DNA from: a virus | Virus record (IMG/VR): IMGVR_UViG_3300021087_000046 | Span: 1 to 32,554 of that record | Strand: one strand, 5' to 3' | DNA length: 32,554 nt | Shown here: positions 4,840 through 15,000 of the stretch, piece after piece | How the letters are laid out: every line of letters starts with the position of its first letter | How positions within the stretch are numbered: the first letter of the stretch is position 1 | Made by a program: the position numbers and the translations under genes | Notes under the pieces: model-generated | The model's input: the letters and a program-made list of their open reading frames with translations, nothing else | Databases searched by the model: none | What the model was told of the DNA's origin: nothing

Positions 4840-6414
4840 ATGGCAATTAATTATTTAAACAGTATTGACCTAAATCAGAACGAACTGATACATGGTACAA
4901 TAGAGAATCAAGCAAGTGACGCTTTAGCTGGAACTCCGGTTGAAGGTCAATTGTATTTTAACACAACAGCTCAAGTCCTTAAAGTAGGTAGAGACGACGG
5001 TGCTGGTACAATGGAATGGGTAGAAGTAGGTGGAGGTGTAGAAACACTAGACACTACCAATGGTACTTATATTAATTTAACACCTACCACGCCATCTATT
5101 GGAGATGTAATAGTTACCGCTGATTTATCCGCGGCAGACGGAACAGCAGCTACTACTGCAAGATTCTTAACCAAAGATAACACATGGGCAGTACCTGCTT
5201 TTGATGACTACTCAAGTTGGTCATTAGAGGGTGATAGTGGAACAGCTGAAACAGTAAGTTCTGGAGAAACTGTAGATATTGCTGGGGGATTAAAAATAAC
5301 TACCGATATAGCTGCTAATAGAACTTTAAATATAGTTCACGATTTACAAGCACAAACAGATTCTGCAAATACAGATGCTCCAGGATATGGAGGTACTTTT
5401 ACTGTCGTAGACACTGTTACTAGAGATACAACAGGTCACGTAACAGGTATAAACGTAAAAACAGTTACAATACCAGCTTCTGATAATACAAACACTACAT
5501 ACGGCTTAGACAAAGCAGCGGGTAGTGCTAATTTAATTTTAGCAGCAGATGGAACAGATCAAGATACTATTGTATTTGCTGGCACAGCTAACCAGATTGA
5601 AGTAGACGTTGCAACTGAAGATAGTTATACTTTTAAATTTCCAACAGCAGGAGTTGTTTTACCAGATGGATCGACTGCTACGACACAAGCCTCAGGGGAT
5701 AGTTCCACTAAAATAGCAACAACAGCATTTGTACAATCTTCATTAACAGGTTTATTAGAATTTAAAGGAGGATTTAATGCGAACACCGGAGATATTGTTG
5801 GCGGTGGTAATTTAACATCAGGAGCCACTAGAGTTGCTGTTGCAGTAGGTGATTACTATGTAGTAACCGTAGATGGTGACTTCTTTGGAAACACAGCAAC
5901 ACCACTTACAGTAGGTGATTCTGTTATAGTGCAAACAGCTGCCGCTGCAGGGGCTTCTGTTGAAGGTGACTTTATAGTCGTACAATCTGATACTGATTTA
6001 GCAACCGCAACAACTGTAGGTTTAGGTAATGTAGTTCCAGGAACTAACGCCACAATAACGGCCCCATATACTAACGGAACTGCTTCAATAGAGGTTGTTG
6101 ATTCAACCGCTGGTCAAAAAGGTGCTGTAATTGTAGCTGGTGGTACTGGTATAACTGTTGGTTACGCTTCAGGTACCGCAACTGTAACAAATACAGACAC
6201 AAACACCTCTAATACTGCTACTGGTACTATTACAGCAGGTCAACTATCAGGAACGGTTACACATGCTTTCGGTATTAACACTATTGTTCAAACTATAGAT
6301 TCTTCTGGCAATACAGTTTACTGTGATATTTCTAGAACAGCTACAACTTCTGTAGCAACAATCTCAGCGACTCAAGCAACAGATATTACTATCCTTGTTC
6401 AAAAGATAGGATAA
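4840..6414 (+). CDS. Tail fibre protein
   Basis: 524 residues, low complexity in Thr, Ala, Gly, Val, Asp and Asn, typical of beta-helical fibre shafts. The N-terminus (MAINYLNSIDLNQNELIHG) resembles the start of the next gene (MAINFLNTVAVDENVLF), suggesting a shared virion-docking motif. Residues about 80-130 share the TPTTP...DNTW module with gene 3968-4828. The segment STKIATTAFVQSSLTG near residue 295 is a common fibre spacer. The C-terminal domain ends THAFG...VYCDISRT...ITILVQKIG, a likely trimerisation or tip domain. The leader is A-rich (AAAAAAAATGG). No enzymatic motif is seen. Confidence 0.8.
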   Translation: MAINYLNSIDLNQNELIHGTIENQASDALAGTPVEGQLYFNTTAQVLKVGRDDGAGTMEWVEVGGGVETLDTTNGTYINLTPTTPSIGDVIVTADLSAADGTAATTARFLTKDNTWAVPAFDDYSSWSLEGDSGTAETVSSGETVDIAGGLKITTDIAANRTLNIVHDLQAQTDSANTDAPGYGGTFTVVDTVTRDTTGHVTGINVKTVTIPASDNTNTTYGLDKAAGSANLILAADGTDQDTIVFAGTANQIEVDVATEDSYTFKFPTAGVVLPDGSTATTQASGDSSTKIATTAFVQSSLTGLLEFKGGFNANTGDIVGGGNLTSGATRVAVAVGDYYVVTVDGDFFGNTATPLTVGDSVIVQTAAAAGASVEGDFIVVQSDTDLATATTVGLGNVVPGTNATITAPYTNGTASIEVVDSTAGQKGAVIVAGGTGITVGYASGTATVTNTDTNTSNTATGTITAGQLSGTVTHAFGINTIVQTIDSSGNTVYCDISRTATTSVATISATQATDITILVQKIG

Positions 6415-6431
6415 CAACAAACTCAAATTAA

Positions 6432-9400
6432 ATGGCGATAAATTTTTTAAATACAGTCGCGGTAGACGAGAACGTCCTATTCGTAGATGCAACTAATAAC
6501 CGGGTAGGTGTTGGAACTTCCACGCCTGGCTCGGTGCTAGATGTCCAAGGAAGTCAAGGGCAATTATTTTCTATAACTGACAACTTATCTGGAGATATAT
6601 TTGCTGTGTCTGACATTTCAGGAGTACCTATAATGACAGTCAACTCAAGTGGTCTTTCTACTTTTTCAGGCTCTTTAAAAGTTGGAGCTGACGCAGGTGG
6701 TTATGACGTATTCTTCTATGGAAATGCTGCAGGTGAAAGAATGGTATGGGATGAAAGCGAAAGTCGCTTAATAATAAACCATGACACTGATAACTTTGGG
6801 CTTGGTATATTTACGGTTTCATCAGCATCAATGACACAACCTCAACTTAAAGTTGGTAGAGATTCAGGTCAATATTGGGGAGTTTATACTGACGACAGAA
6901 ACGCACATTTAGTGCATAGGCAAGATGAAACTACTGGTACTATTACCACCAGGTTTGATCAATGGGATAGTAATATAACTGACACTAACGGAGAGTGGTT
7001 ATGGAGACATGGGAATGGTACTGGTGGAGCAATGACAAACGCGCTTACGCTAACTCAAGGAGGTAACGCAACTTTTGCAGGTAGTGTACAATTAGCAGAT
7101 ACAAAAAACCTACAATTTATCGGAGCATCAGGTGACCATGCTAGAATATTCTACACTCAAGGCGACGGAACAACAGGAGATGTTTGGTCACACGCATTTT
7201 ATCAAAACTCGGGGTATCAAGCGGGTATTGATTTTTACTCAGCTACTGAAGCTGCAGGTAGTGGTAGTATTAGGTTTAAATCAGGAGGTAATAATGTAGC
7301 ACTTACATTAGACACTTCACAAAACGCAACTTTTGCAGGCACAGTAAATATTGTTGGTACAAACTCCACAAACCAAGAGTCGGTGTTGTTAAGAGGAATA
7401 ACATCTGATGGCAGTGATTTGTTAGGTAGTATAAGAACTGCTAACACTGGTGGGTATAATCAAGAGATGAGGTTTTACACTTCTAACGCGAGTGGAACAT
7501 CAGACGAAGATTTAACTTTAACTTTAAAACCAGATCAAAGCGCAACTTTCGTAGGTGATGTAACAGCACCATCATTTTTAGGTGACTTAAACGGTACAAT
7601 AAACACAGCAACTACAGGTGTAACACAAACAGCTGGTAATAACTCTACGCTGATAGCAACAACTGCTTATGCGGATGCAGCAGCAGCAGCGGTTCCTGTC
7701 GGGGACTACCTACCACTAACAGGTGGCACAATGACTGGTTCTATTGCTATGTCAAACCAGAATATAACCGGTGTTAATCAAATAACCATAAATGATCCAG
7801 GTGAGGGCATTATTTTCCAAGGAACTACAAACGTAAATCTTTATGTCATAGATGACACTACAGATAGTATTGTAAACTTTGATAATGCAAGCGAGATCAG
7901 GAGAGATGGTGTTAGAGTAGCCGATGTACCTTATATAGCTTCAAGAAGTCAACAATTAATGACAAACTATAATGGGTTATTAGGTAACAATTATAATTTT
8001 CCTGGTTGGACTTTTGATGGTGAAGAATCTAATTATTCCCCAGGTTCTTTTAAATTTGTTGGTAGTAGCGGTAATTCATTTACTTCAGAGTTTATGGCAG
8101 TTGACACTGCTTATAAATATAAAATGTCTCTTGACGCTAAGACTTTAAATGGGGTAGGAAGATACTATTGTATGACTCTATGTTATGATGTTGATCAAAA
8201 TCAAATCAACGCAAATCATCACATGTATAGAGCTAATACCTCTACTACTTTAGCTGTTGCTTTAAATCCTGGAGACACAACTGTTACTTTAGCGGGTACG
8301 GGATCCAACTGGTATGATGGAGGTACAGCTGGCGTATCTACTCATTTAAGATCTCTTATAATATGGGAATACACAAATAGTTTAGGATATACTTACCCTC
8401 CAGAAACATACTCAAGATTATGGTATAGTAATGCTTGGGATCCAAACAGTATAAATGGAAACGTAATAACACTTAGAACTGCGTGGACAGGACCTTCTTA
8501 TCCAGTAGGCACTCGATTAAGTAATGGTAGCGCGGGTGGATCTTACAAATACAATGTAATGTCTAACACTTTGTTGACTACTGACTGGGTACAATACTCA
8601 GGTTTTATGGATGGTGTTGATTTATCAGGTACAAATGTATATAATAAGTTTCCTCCAGGTACATCTAAAATTAAGATGGGCTTTTTACCTAACTATAACT
8701 CCGGTAGCACAGGTGCTGATACTATTTGGATTACTAACTTTAACGTTGGAATTGACACTGTACTTACTAAAGGTGATCAGAGCATTGCCGGCACAAAAAC
8801 GTTTACAACAGTACCGGTTGTTGGGACCATGGCGGTAACTGATGATTCTACCTCTGCTGCTTCTACTGCTTGGGTGAAAGATCAAGCGTATATAACTTCA
8901 GCTTCAGTTGGTGACGGGGAAATAAACGGAGCAACCTCTGGTCTTGGTATTTCTGGCTCAATGAGTGCTACAGCAAATCAAGCTGGTAATACTACATTTA
9001 CAGTAACATCAAATGCTGCAACAGCGGCAACGGCTAATACTATCGCGTATAGAGATAGCTCTGCTGACCTTACCGCAAGATTATTTAGAGCTAATTATGC
9101 AAATCAGAACACAATAAGCGGGGCAATGGCTTTTAGGGTTAACAATGGTACAGATAATTACACGCGTTATTGCAGTAGCTCTTCTGCTATTAGAACGTTT
9201 TTAGGAGTACCTGCTTCAGGAGATTTAAACAATTACTTACTAAACACAACAGATACGTTTACTGGCTCATTAATTATAGACGGAGACATAAGAGGTAATG
9301 GCCAGCAGCTTATATTAAACGCAGGTGAATCCGGTAGCTACGCTACAGGGCAAACAGATGAATATGTTTATGCCAACGCAGAGAGTGGTCTAATTGTAAG

Positions 9401-9824
9401 TTCATCTCCGGATAACTGGGGTAGTGGTTGGGCAGGTAGAAATACAGCTCATATAAATAAAGCAGATGCATCATCATATTTACCTGGTGATTTATCAATA
9501 GCTTCAGCTTTACTTTCAAACCAAGAGAATACAGATATAGATACAGGAGCTGAAGTAGTTGCTCAGGTTGCACATGCTACCTATACAGCGGCATTTTTTG
9601 ACTTTGTAGTTAAGAAAGGTACAAATGTAAGATCAGGTACAGTTTATGCTTGCCACAATGGAGATACAACCCCTTTAGTAGAATTCACAGAAACATCGAC
9701 AAATGACTTAGGTGACACGTCGGATGTTACATTAAGTGTAGATATATCAGGAGCTAATATGAGATTATTAGCAACAGTGACTTCAGATGACTGGATTGTT
9801 AAATCATTAATAAGAGCAATATAA
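6432..9824 (+). CDS. Long tail fibre with central carbohydrate-binding-like domain
   Basis: 1130 residues. Order: docking-like N-terminus; NRVGVGTSTPGSVLDVQGS module (about 23-41) and FAVSDISGVPIM segment, also found in the 12090 fibre; shaft repeats with NATFAG or SATFVG near residues 215, 300 and 370; spacers of the TTAYADAAAA and PLTGGTMTG type; an aromatic beta domain (about 515-775: NYNFPGWTFDGEESNYSPG through SKIKMGFLPNY) that resembles carbohydrate-binding modules; second shaft; C-terminal tip ending DWIVKSLIRAI. No Peptidase_S74 domain is present, unlike the 12090 fibre. It ends in TAATG, overlapping the next start by 1 nt. Binding a sugar receptor is inferred. Confidence 0.82.
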   Translation: MAINFLNTVAVDENVLFVDATNNRVGVGTSTPGSVLDVQGSQGQLFSITDNLSGDIFAVSDISGVPIMTVNSSGLSTFSGSLKVGADAGGYDVFFYGNAAGERMVWDESESRLIINHDTDNFGLGIFTVSSASMTQPQLKVGRDSGQYWGVYTDDRNAHLVHRQDETTGTITTRFDQWDSNITDTNGEWLWRHGNGTGGAMTNALTLTQGGNATFAGSVQLADTKNLQFIGASGDHARIFYTQGDGTTGDVWSHAFYQNSGYQAGIDFYSATEAAGSGSIRFKSGGNNVALTLDTSQNATFAGTVNIVGTNSTNQESVLLRGITSDGSDLLGSIRTANTGGYNQEMRFYTSNASGTSDEDLTLTLKPDQSATFVGDVTAPSFLGDLNGTINTATTGVTQTAGNNSTLIATTAYADAAAAAVPVGDYLPLTGGTMTGSIAMSNQNITGVNQITINDPGEGIIFQGTTNVNLYVIDDTTDSIVNFDNASEIRRDGVRVADVPYIASRSQQLMTNYNGLLGNNYNFPGWTFDGEESNYSPGSFKFVGSSGNSFTSEFMAVDTAYKYKMSLDAKTLNGVGRYYCMTLCYDVDQNQINANHHMYRANTSTTLAVALNPGDTTVTLAGTGSNWYDGGTAGVSTHLRSLIIWEYTNSLGYTYPPETYSRLWYSNAWDPNSINGNVITLRTAWTGPSYPVGTRLSNGSAGGSYKYNVMSNTLLTTDWVQYSGFMDGVDLSGTNVYNKFPPGTSKIKMGFLPNYNSGSTGADTIWITNFNVGIDTVLTKGDQSIAGTKTFTTVPVVGTMAVTDDSTSAASTAWVKDQAYITSASVGDGEINGATSGLGISGSMSATANQAGNTTFTVTSNAATAATANTIAYRDSSADLTARLFRANYANQNTISGAMAFRVNNGTDNYTRYCSSSSAIRTFLGVPASGDLNNYLLNTTDTFTGSLIIDGDIRGNGQQLILNAGESGSYATGQTDEYVYANAESGLIVSSSPDNWGSGWAGRNTAHINKADASSYLPGDLSIASALLSNQENTDIDTGAEVVAQVAHATYTAAFFDFVVKKGTNVRSGTVYACHNGDTTPLVEFTETSTNDLGDTSDVTLSVDISGANMRLLATVTSDDWIVKSLIRAI

Positions 9825-10474
9825 TGGGATTTTATAGAGGACCAAATATAGTAACGGATGGATTATTAATAGCTATTGACGCAGGAAGTGAAAGAAGCTA
9901 CTCTGGATCAGGAACTTCTGTTTCTAATATAATAGATGATTCAACTTATACTCTTCAAAATAGTTTGAGTAAAGTTAGTGATAAAGGTGGTACTTGGGAT
10001 TATGATGGTGTAGACGATTATATATCAGGGCCTTCAATGTCTTTTGGAAATTTATCAGGATATACAATAGCTTTTTGGGCAAGAAGAGATTCAGAAAACA
10101 AAATGTATGTTAGCACTAATAATGGTACTTTTTATTGGTACGGTGATAACAGTTGGAGATATGGAAACGGCGGCGGCGGTGAATATTATTACCCTAAAAA
10201 TGTAAGCATACCATTAGGCACTTGGGGTTATTACGTGGCAACATATGATGGGACTAATGTAAAAATATATAGGCAAGGAATATATCAAGGAGCAAAATCA
10301 TCTACAGGCACTGTAAACTTTGATTCTCTTACTTGGCAATTTGGCAAACACGCTGCTAGCGGAAGTTATTATTTTAATGGATTAGGTGGTAATATTTACC
10401 TATACAACAAGGCATTAACTCAAGCAGAAGTAACACAAAATTTTAACGCACAAAAATCAAGATTCGGATTATGA
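9824..10474 (+). CDS. LamG / concanavalin A-like receptor-binding protein 1
   Basis: 216 residues. The N-terminus GPNIVTDGLLIAIDAGSERSY followed by DYDGVDDYI and YTIAFWARRD, with DGTNVKIYRQG, NGLGGNIYLYNKAL and a final AEVTQNFNAQKSRFG, is the usual pattern of a LamG (jelly-roll, concanavalin A-like) domain. Such domains bind glycans and sit on phage tail tips. It is paralogous to 10715-11404. Start overlaps the fibre stop by one base and its stop overlaps the next ATG (ATGA), so all these genes are translated as one set. The protein probably decorates the fibre or tail and broadens receptor choice. Confidence 0.8.
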   Translation: MGFYRGPNIVTDGLLIAIDAGSERSYSGSGTSVSNIIDDSTYTLQNSLSKVSDKGGTWDYDGVDDYISGPSMSFGNLSGYTIAFWARRDSENKMYVSTNNGTFYWYGDNSWRYGNGGGGEYYYPKNVSIPLGTWGYYVATYDGTNVKIYRQGIYQGAKSSTGTVNFDSLTWQFGKHAASGSYYFNGLGGNIYLYNKALTQAEVTQNFNAQKSRFGL

Positions 10475-10713
10475 TAACATACATTACAATAAATATGTCT
10501 GAAATAGCATTAGTTGATTTCAATCAAGTTATGGAGACATCAGAAGAAACAGTTAGACTATCAGTTGATGGTTTACAAACAGTATTAAAGTGGGAGGGTG
10601 ATGAACCTGCATTTGTATCAACATTAAGTTCTTACGAAGGACCTTATACTCACGAAGAGATTTTAGCAATAATGGCTACTACAGAATGGGCAAGCCCAAT
10701 AGACGAAGAATAA
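10471..10713 (+). CDS. Small acidic protein between the LamG genes
   Basis: 80 residues: MITYITINMSEIALVDF, then ETSEETVRLSVDGLQTVLKWEGDEP and EGPYTHEEILAIMATTEW. It is acidic, with no membrane segment. The start is fixed by a 4-nt ATGA overlap with the previous stop. Small acidic proteins placed next to fibre genes are often fibre assembly chaperones, and this position suits that role, but I see no family motif. It could also be a small structural or capping subunit. Confidence 0.65.
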   Translation: MITYITINMSEIALVDFNQVMETSEETVRLSVDGLQTVLKWEGDEPAFVSTLSSYEGPYTHEEILAIMATTEWASPIDEE

Positions 10714-10714
10714 T

Positions 10715-11404
10715 ATGGGAGCATACGGAGGGCCAGATATAATAACGGACGGGTTAGTATTAGCATTAGATGCTGCTTCAGAGAGAAGTTATCCAGGAAC
10801 TGGAACATCTTGGTATAATTTAACTAAAGAGAGCAATAACGGAGTATTAATAAATGGACCTTTGTTTTCAAATGATAATTATGGAGTTATAGATTTTGAT
10901 GGTGTAAACGATTACGGTGTAATTTTTAGTTCACCTGCTTTTACTGTAAACACAAGAACAGTTGAAATTATATTTAGAATGAATGGATCATACTCTAATT
11001 ATTCACCGTTAGCTGTATATTCGAATGGCTCATCTAGTAGTAATAGAATTTGGTTAGGTGTACAGGCTAATAAATTTCAAATGCACGGGTGGGGAACAGT
11101 TGATCCTATATGTACTACTACTATAGATTCTGATGAGTGGTATGTATGTACTTTTAGCTATAATAAACCTACTCAAGCGATGAAGGTTTATACAAACGGA
11201 GTTCTTGAATCATCTGTAACAAACACTCAAGGAGGGGTAAGTGCTTCTTCAAGTAACAACTGGGTTTTAGCAAGTATTCCTGGTGGATGGCAAGGTGTAA
11301 CATATAGCGATACAAGCATTGCTTCTTTTAAAATATACGATAGAATACTATCAGATGATGAAGTATTACAAAATTACAACGCGATAAAAAACAGATTTAT
11401 ATAA
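10715..11404 (+). CDS. LamG / concanavalin A-like receptor-binding protein 2
   Basis: 229 residues, paralogue of 9824-10474: GPDIITDGLVLALDAASERSY, DFDGVNDYGVI, RTVEIIFRMNG, MKVYTNGVLESSV, ASFKIYDRILSDDEVLQNYNAIKNRF. These are the strand and loop signatures of a LamG jelly roll. The two copies agree best at the N-terminal 27 residues and the last 25, while the middle, where glycan-binding loops lie, differs strongly. It starts 1 nt after the small protein gene and overlaps the next gene by 1 nt (TAATG). Confidence 0.8.
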   Translation: MGAYGGPDIITDGLVLALDAASERSYPGTGTSWYNLTKESNNGVLINGPLFSNDNYGVIDFDGVNDYGVIFSSPAFTVNTRTVEIIFRMNGSYSNYSPLAVYSNGSSSSNRIWLGVQANKFQMHGWGTVDPICTTTIDSDEWYVCTFSYNKPTQAMKVYTNGVLESSVTNTQGGVSASSSNNWVLASIPGGWQGVTYSDTSIASFKIYDRILSDDEVLQNYNAIKNRFI

Positions 11405-12054
11405 TGTACGTAGGGCCAAACTTAGGAGTATATGAAAACAACCCAGCTAAATCTGGTTATGATATTTTGCAGAATAACAAATCTGTACCTAGTGGTTCTT
11501 ACTGGGTGAAAACATCTACCATGTCTTCTGCTCAAAAAATGTATGTAGATATGGTGACAGCGGGAGGCGGGTGGACATTAATAGTTTGTTCTGAAACACA
11601 AGGATCCGCATGGAATTCAACAACTGTGCTGTCATTAAATAGCTCAACTCCCAGTATAACAAGTAATTACTCTATACTTAGTTTAGCTAATTCATTAAAG
11701 ACAAATTTAAGTGGAAAACTAAATTATAGAATAGATGCAGAAACAATGGGTACTTGGGGCGGAATATGGGAAGCGGATTTTGATAATACCTTTATAGCAA
11801 CAGACCTGTCTAATGAAGTTGCTACTAATCTTGTAAAATGGAATACTTGGACTATAAATAGCACAGTTGGATCAAATCAAGCTGTATCAAATAGGATGCC
11901 TTGGATAGGTACAGGAGATAAAACTTTAAGTACTTGGAATAACACGGGATCCTGGTGGGGTACATTAGTTTCTAAATATAGCGGTTACAACCCTGCTCCT
12001 TACATATCACCACAAAAACAACAACCAGGTATAATTTGGTACTGGGTAAAATAA
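11404..12054 (+). CDS. Fibrinogen-like domain adhesin
   Basis: 216 residues. The stretch SVPSGSYWVKTSTMSSAQKM-YVDMVTAGGGWTLIV (about residues 27-63) carries the hallmark of the fibrinogen C-terminal domain: SG.Y.......Y.DM...GGGWT. The C-terminus PGIIWYWVK matches the closing strand of related domains. The short N-terminus MYVGPNLGVY echoes the GPN start of the LamG neighbours, suggesting a common attachment segment. Fibrinogen-like domains bind acetylated sugars in animal lectins. Here the protein is probably a tail-tip lectin. Usual calcium-site residues cannot be judged by eye. Confidence 0.7.
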   Translation: MYVGPNLGVYENNPAKSGYDILQNNKSVPSGSYWVKTSTMSSAQKMYVDMVTAGGGWTLIVCSETQGSAWNSTTVLSLNSSTPSITSNYSILSLANSLKTNLSGKLNYRIDAETMGTWGGIWEADFDNTFIATDLSNEVATNLVKWNTWTINSTVGSNQAVSNRMPWIGTGDKTLSTWNNTGSWWGTLVSKYSGYNPAPYISPQKQQPGIIWYWVK

Positions 12055-12089
12055 AATAATAACTTTTTGGATATTGAAAAAAAGATAAT

Positions 12090-15000
12090 ATGGCAAACGA
12101 ATTTAAAGTAAAAAAAGGATTAATTGTTGCAGGAGCATCAGGCGGAACTGTTGTAGATGTTCAAGGTTCACAAGGGCAACTGTTTTCAGTAACCGATGAC
12201 TTAAGCGGATCTATATTCGCCGTGTCAGATATATCTGGTGTACCAATAATGGATATCAACTCAAGTGGAGCGGTTGACATAGACGGTACTTTAACGTGTA
12301 GCGGAAATATAACAGGTCTCAGGTTAAGAGCAGGTGATGGAACTGATGGTGAATTCTATAGCGATACACCTGGACGTACTGCCTTTACATCAGGTGATTT
12401 CTACATACAGACTAGTGTAACTAATTATTACAACTACGCAACAAACCAATACCACGGTAATTCAAGCGGTGATAATCATTACTTTAGAGGAAATCCTTTA
12501 ACAGGTGATAATTGGAGCATTACAACAGCTGGAGCAATATCTGCAGCAAGTACAATAACTGCTTCAGGTGGGTTTTTAGTCCCTTATGCAGGAGCTACTA
12601 AAAAACCTATGATAAATTTAGTCGGAGCTACTAATTATGGGTTATGGCATACTGAAGGAAGTGATGATATATTTTCTTTTGATTTTGGTGGAGTTTCAAA
12701 ACAACAATTTTTTCAAAGTGGTAACGCAACTTTTGCAGGGGACTTAACGGTATCAGGCGGTGATATAACTTTAGGAGGTACTGGTAGAATACAAGGTATC
12801 GATACGGTATCAGCTGGAACAGACGCCGCTAACAAAACCTATGTTGACAATGCAGTAGCCGGCGTTCCTCAAGGTGATATTACGGCTGTAACCGCAGGTA
12901 CTTTTTTAACAGGTGGCGGAACTTCTGGAGATGTAACACTTAATGCAGATGCTTCAAAATTAGCTCATATTGTTGATAGCTCTAATGGTAGCGTAGGTGC
13001 TGGTTGGATAACAGTTGCTCAAGCATCAGCCTCTAGAAAAGCTGGAGAGATTTACGTAACAGATGGAGAATCAAGTGATCACTCTTATATTAGAATAGAG
13101 TGGATGCGTAGTTACCAAGATAGTAATTTTACTGTATTAAACTGTGGAGGCCATGCCAACCGTATACAAGGGGTTAGAGTATTGGAACAAACTTCAGATA
13201 AAACGTACGGTAAGAAATACATTCAGATAAAAGTTACAGCATCAAGTAATTACTACGTTATTGTAACAGCTCCTGGAACAATACCTAATTATGGAGATTT
13301 TATAGCCGAAACCCCAGTGTTAGAAAATAGTAAGACTGGTTACAATATAAAAGGTAATACATTAGTAGATTTACAAAACTCAAGTATTGGATCAGAGCAA
13401 GGCATTACATCTGGAGGCAATATAGAATTAAATGACGCGCGTTATGTTTTTACTAGAGGAGACGTTTTATCTCTTTCTTCTGGTGGCGCTGGTTCTGGTA
13501 CTGAAATCGTGATAGACGATGCTGGTAGTACCATTAAGTTAGAATCTGATTCAATAGTTAAAGGTGAATTTAGAGTTTCATCACTTACAGACGGAAACGG
13601 AGATGATGTATTTGTAGCAACTGCTGGAAATGGTTCTTTTACTTTAGGAGACACTCAGGCGTTAGGAGATGCAGCTCTTATATCAGGTGATTCAAGTAAT
13701 ATCTATATAAGTAACGACGGCGCTTACAGCTTAGTTGCTGACTCTAGTAATGATATATCCATTCCTAATGGAGGATTAACTGTTGGAGGTGATATCACAG
13801 GAGCTACTCTTGTGAAAAGCGGAGGAACAAGTTCTCAATTCTTAAAAGCGGATGGAAGTGTTGATTCAAGTACATATTTAACAACTGAGACCGGTGCGAG
13901 AATGGTACAGTTTACTAGAGCAGGTATAAACTCTAGCACGTACACTATGATAGCTACTGTTAATGGTAACAATCTTGCTTCTATTTTAAAGATGACAATG
14001 ACTGGTACAAGTGGTAACGTAGTGTTTGCTTCTACTTTTGATATAACAGTAAATCATTCAACGGATATACATGTTAAATCTTCTAACGGTGACTACACAG
14101 AAGTTACGCTAAGGATAACATCTGATAATAACGAAGATTTTTCAATTGAAGCCAAGCACAATGGCTCAACTTCAACAACAGCTGAAGTATGTATATATCC
14201 ATTAGCTGATGAAGTAATAACACCAACAACTACAGATCCAGGTTATACGGGTGCTGAATACGAACATACAGCTACTGAAGGTTGGAGGTTTGGAGGTGAG
14301 GATGGAAATGTTGAGTCCTCTAATGTTATAGTTGATGGTAAAATAGGAGTAGGAACGACTGCACCCGCAGGGCTTCTAGAAGTTAAAGGCGCTGCTCCTT
14401 ATATATACATAAGTGATACCACAGAAACAGACTCGGGTATAATTTTTAGAGATATCGATGCTGGTATGTCTCAAGCGGCTGCTATAAAGTTTAATTCAAG
14501 CAACAATAAGCTTCAATTTTACAACAACGACACAACAACTGTAAGGATGACTATTGATACTGCAGGTAACGTAGGTATTGGAACTACTACTCCTGGTGAT
14601 AAATTACACGTTAATGGCACTGTTAAATCTGAAGCTCCAACTACTAGTGATTGGGGGTTTTTAGGTCTTAATAGCGCAGGAACTGCTTCATCAGGATTAT
14701 GGTTTGACAATGGAAGTGGAGATATATTGTTAAGAAGATCAGATAATAGTCTACAAACAAGGATAAGATCTGCTGGTAGTAGTTATATCAATGGAGGTAG
14801 TTTAGGTATTGGTACTACAAGTCCTAATACAAAGCTTGATGTTATTTCTGGAACAAATAATGGTATTAGAATATCAGCAACAGACACCACTAGTAACTGG
14901 AGAGATATTACTATAAGAAGTTATGTAACTCAAGCTGAAGCCGCTGCTTTAACTGACCATACTCATTTTTTCACCACTAACCCATCGGGACAGTCTGACC

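Noticed and set aside
9824-12054. Diversity-generating retroelement acting on the tail lectins
   Set aside because: No reverse transcriptase and no template/variable repeat pair with adenine changes is visible in the window.
12081-12092. GATAATAT directly at the start of the S74 fibre gene
   Set aside because: No AATACG block occurs ten bases upstream, so it is not a copy of the leftward promoter element.
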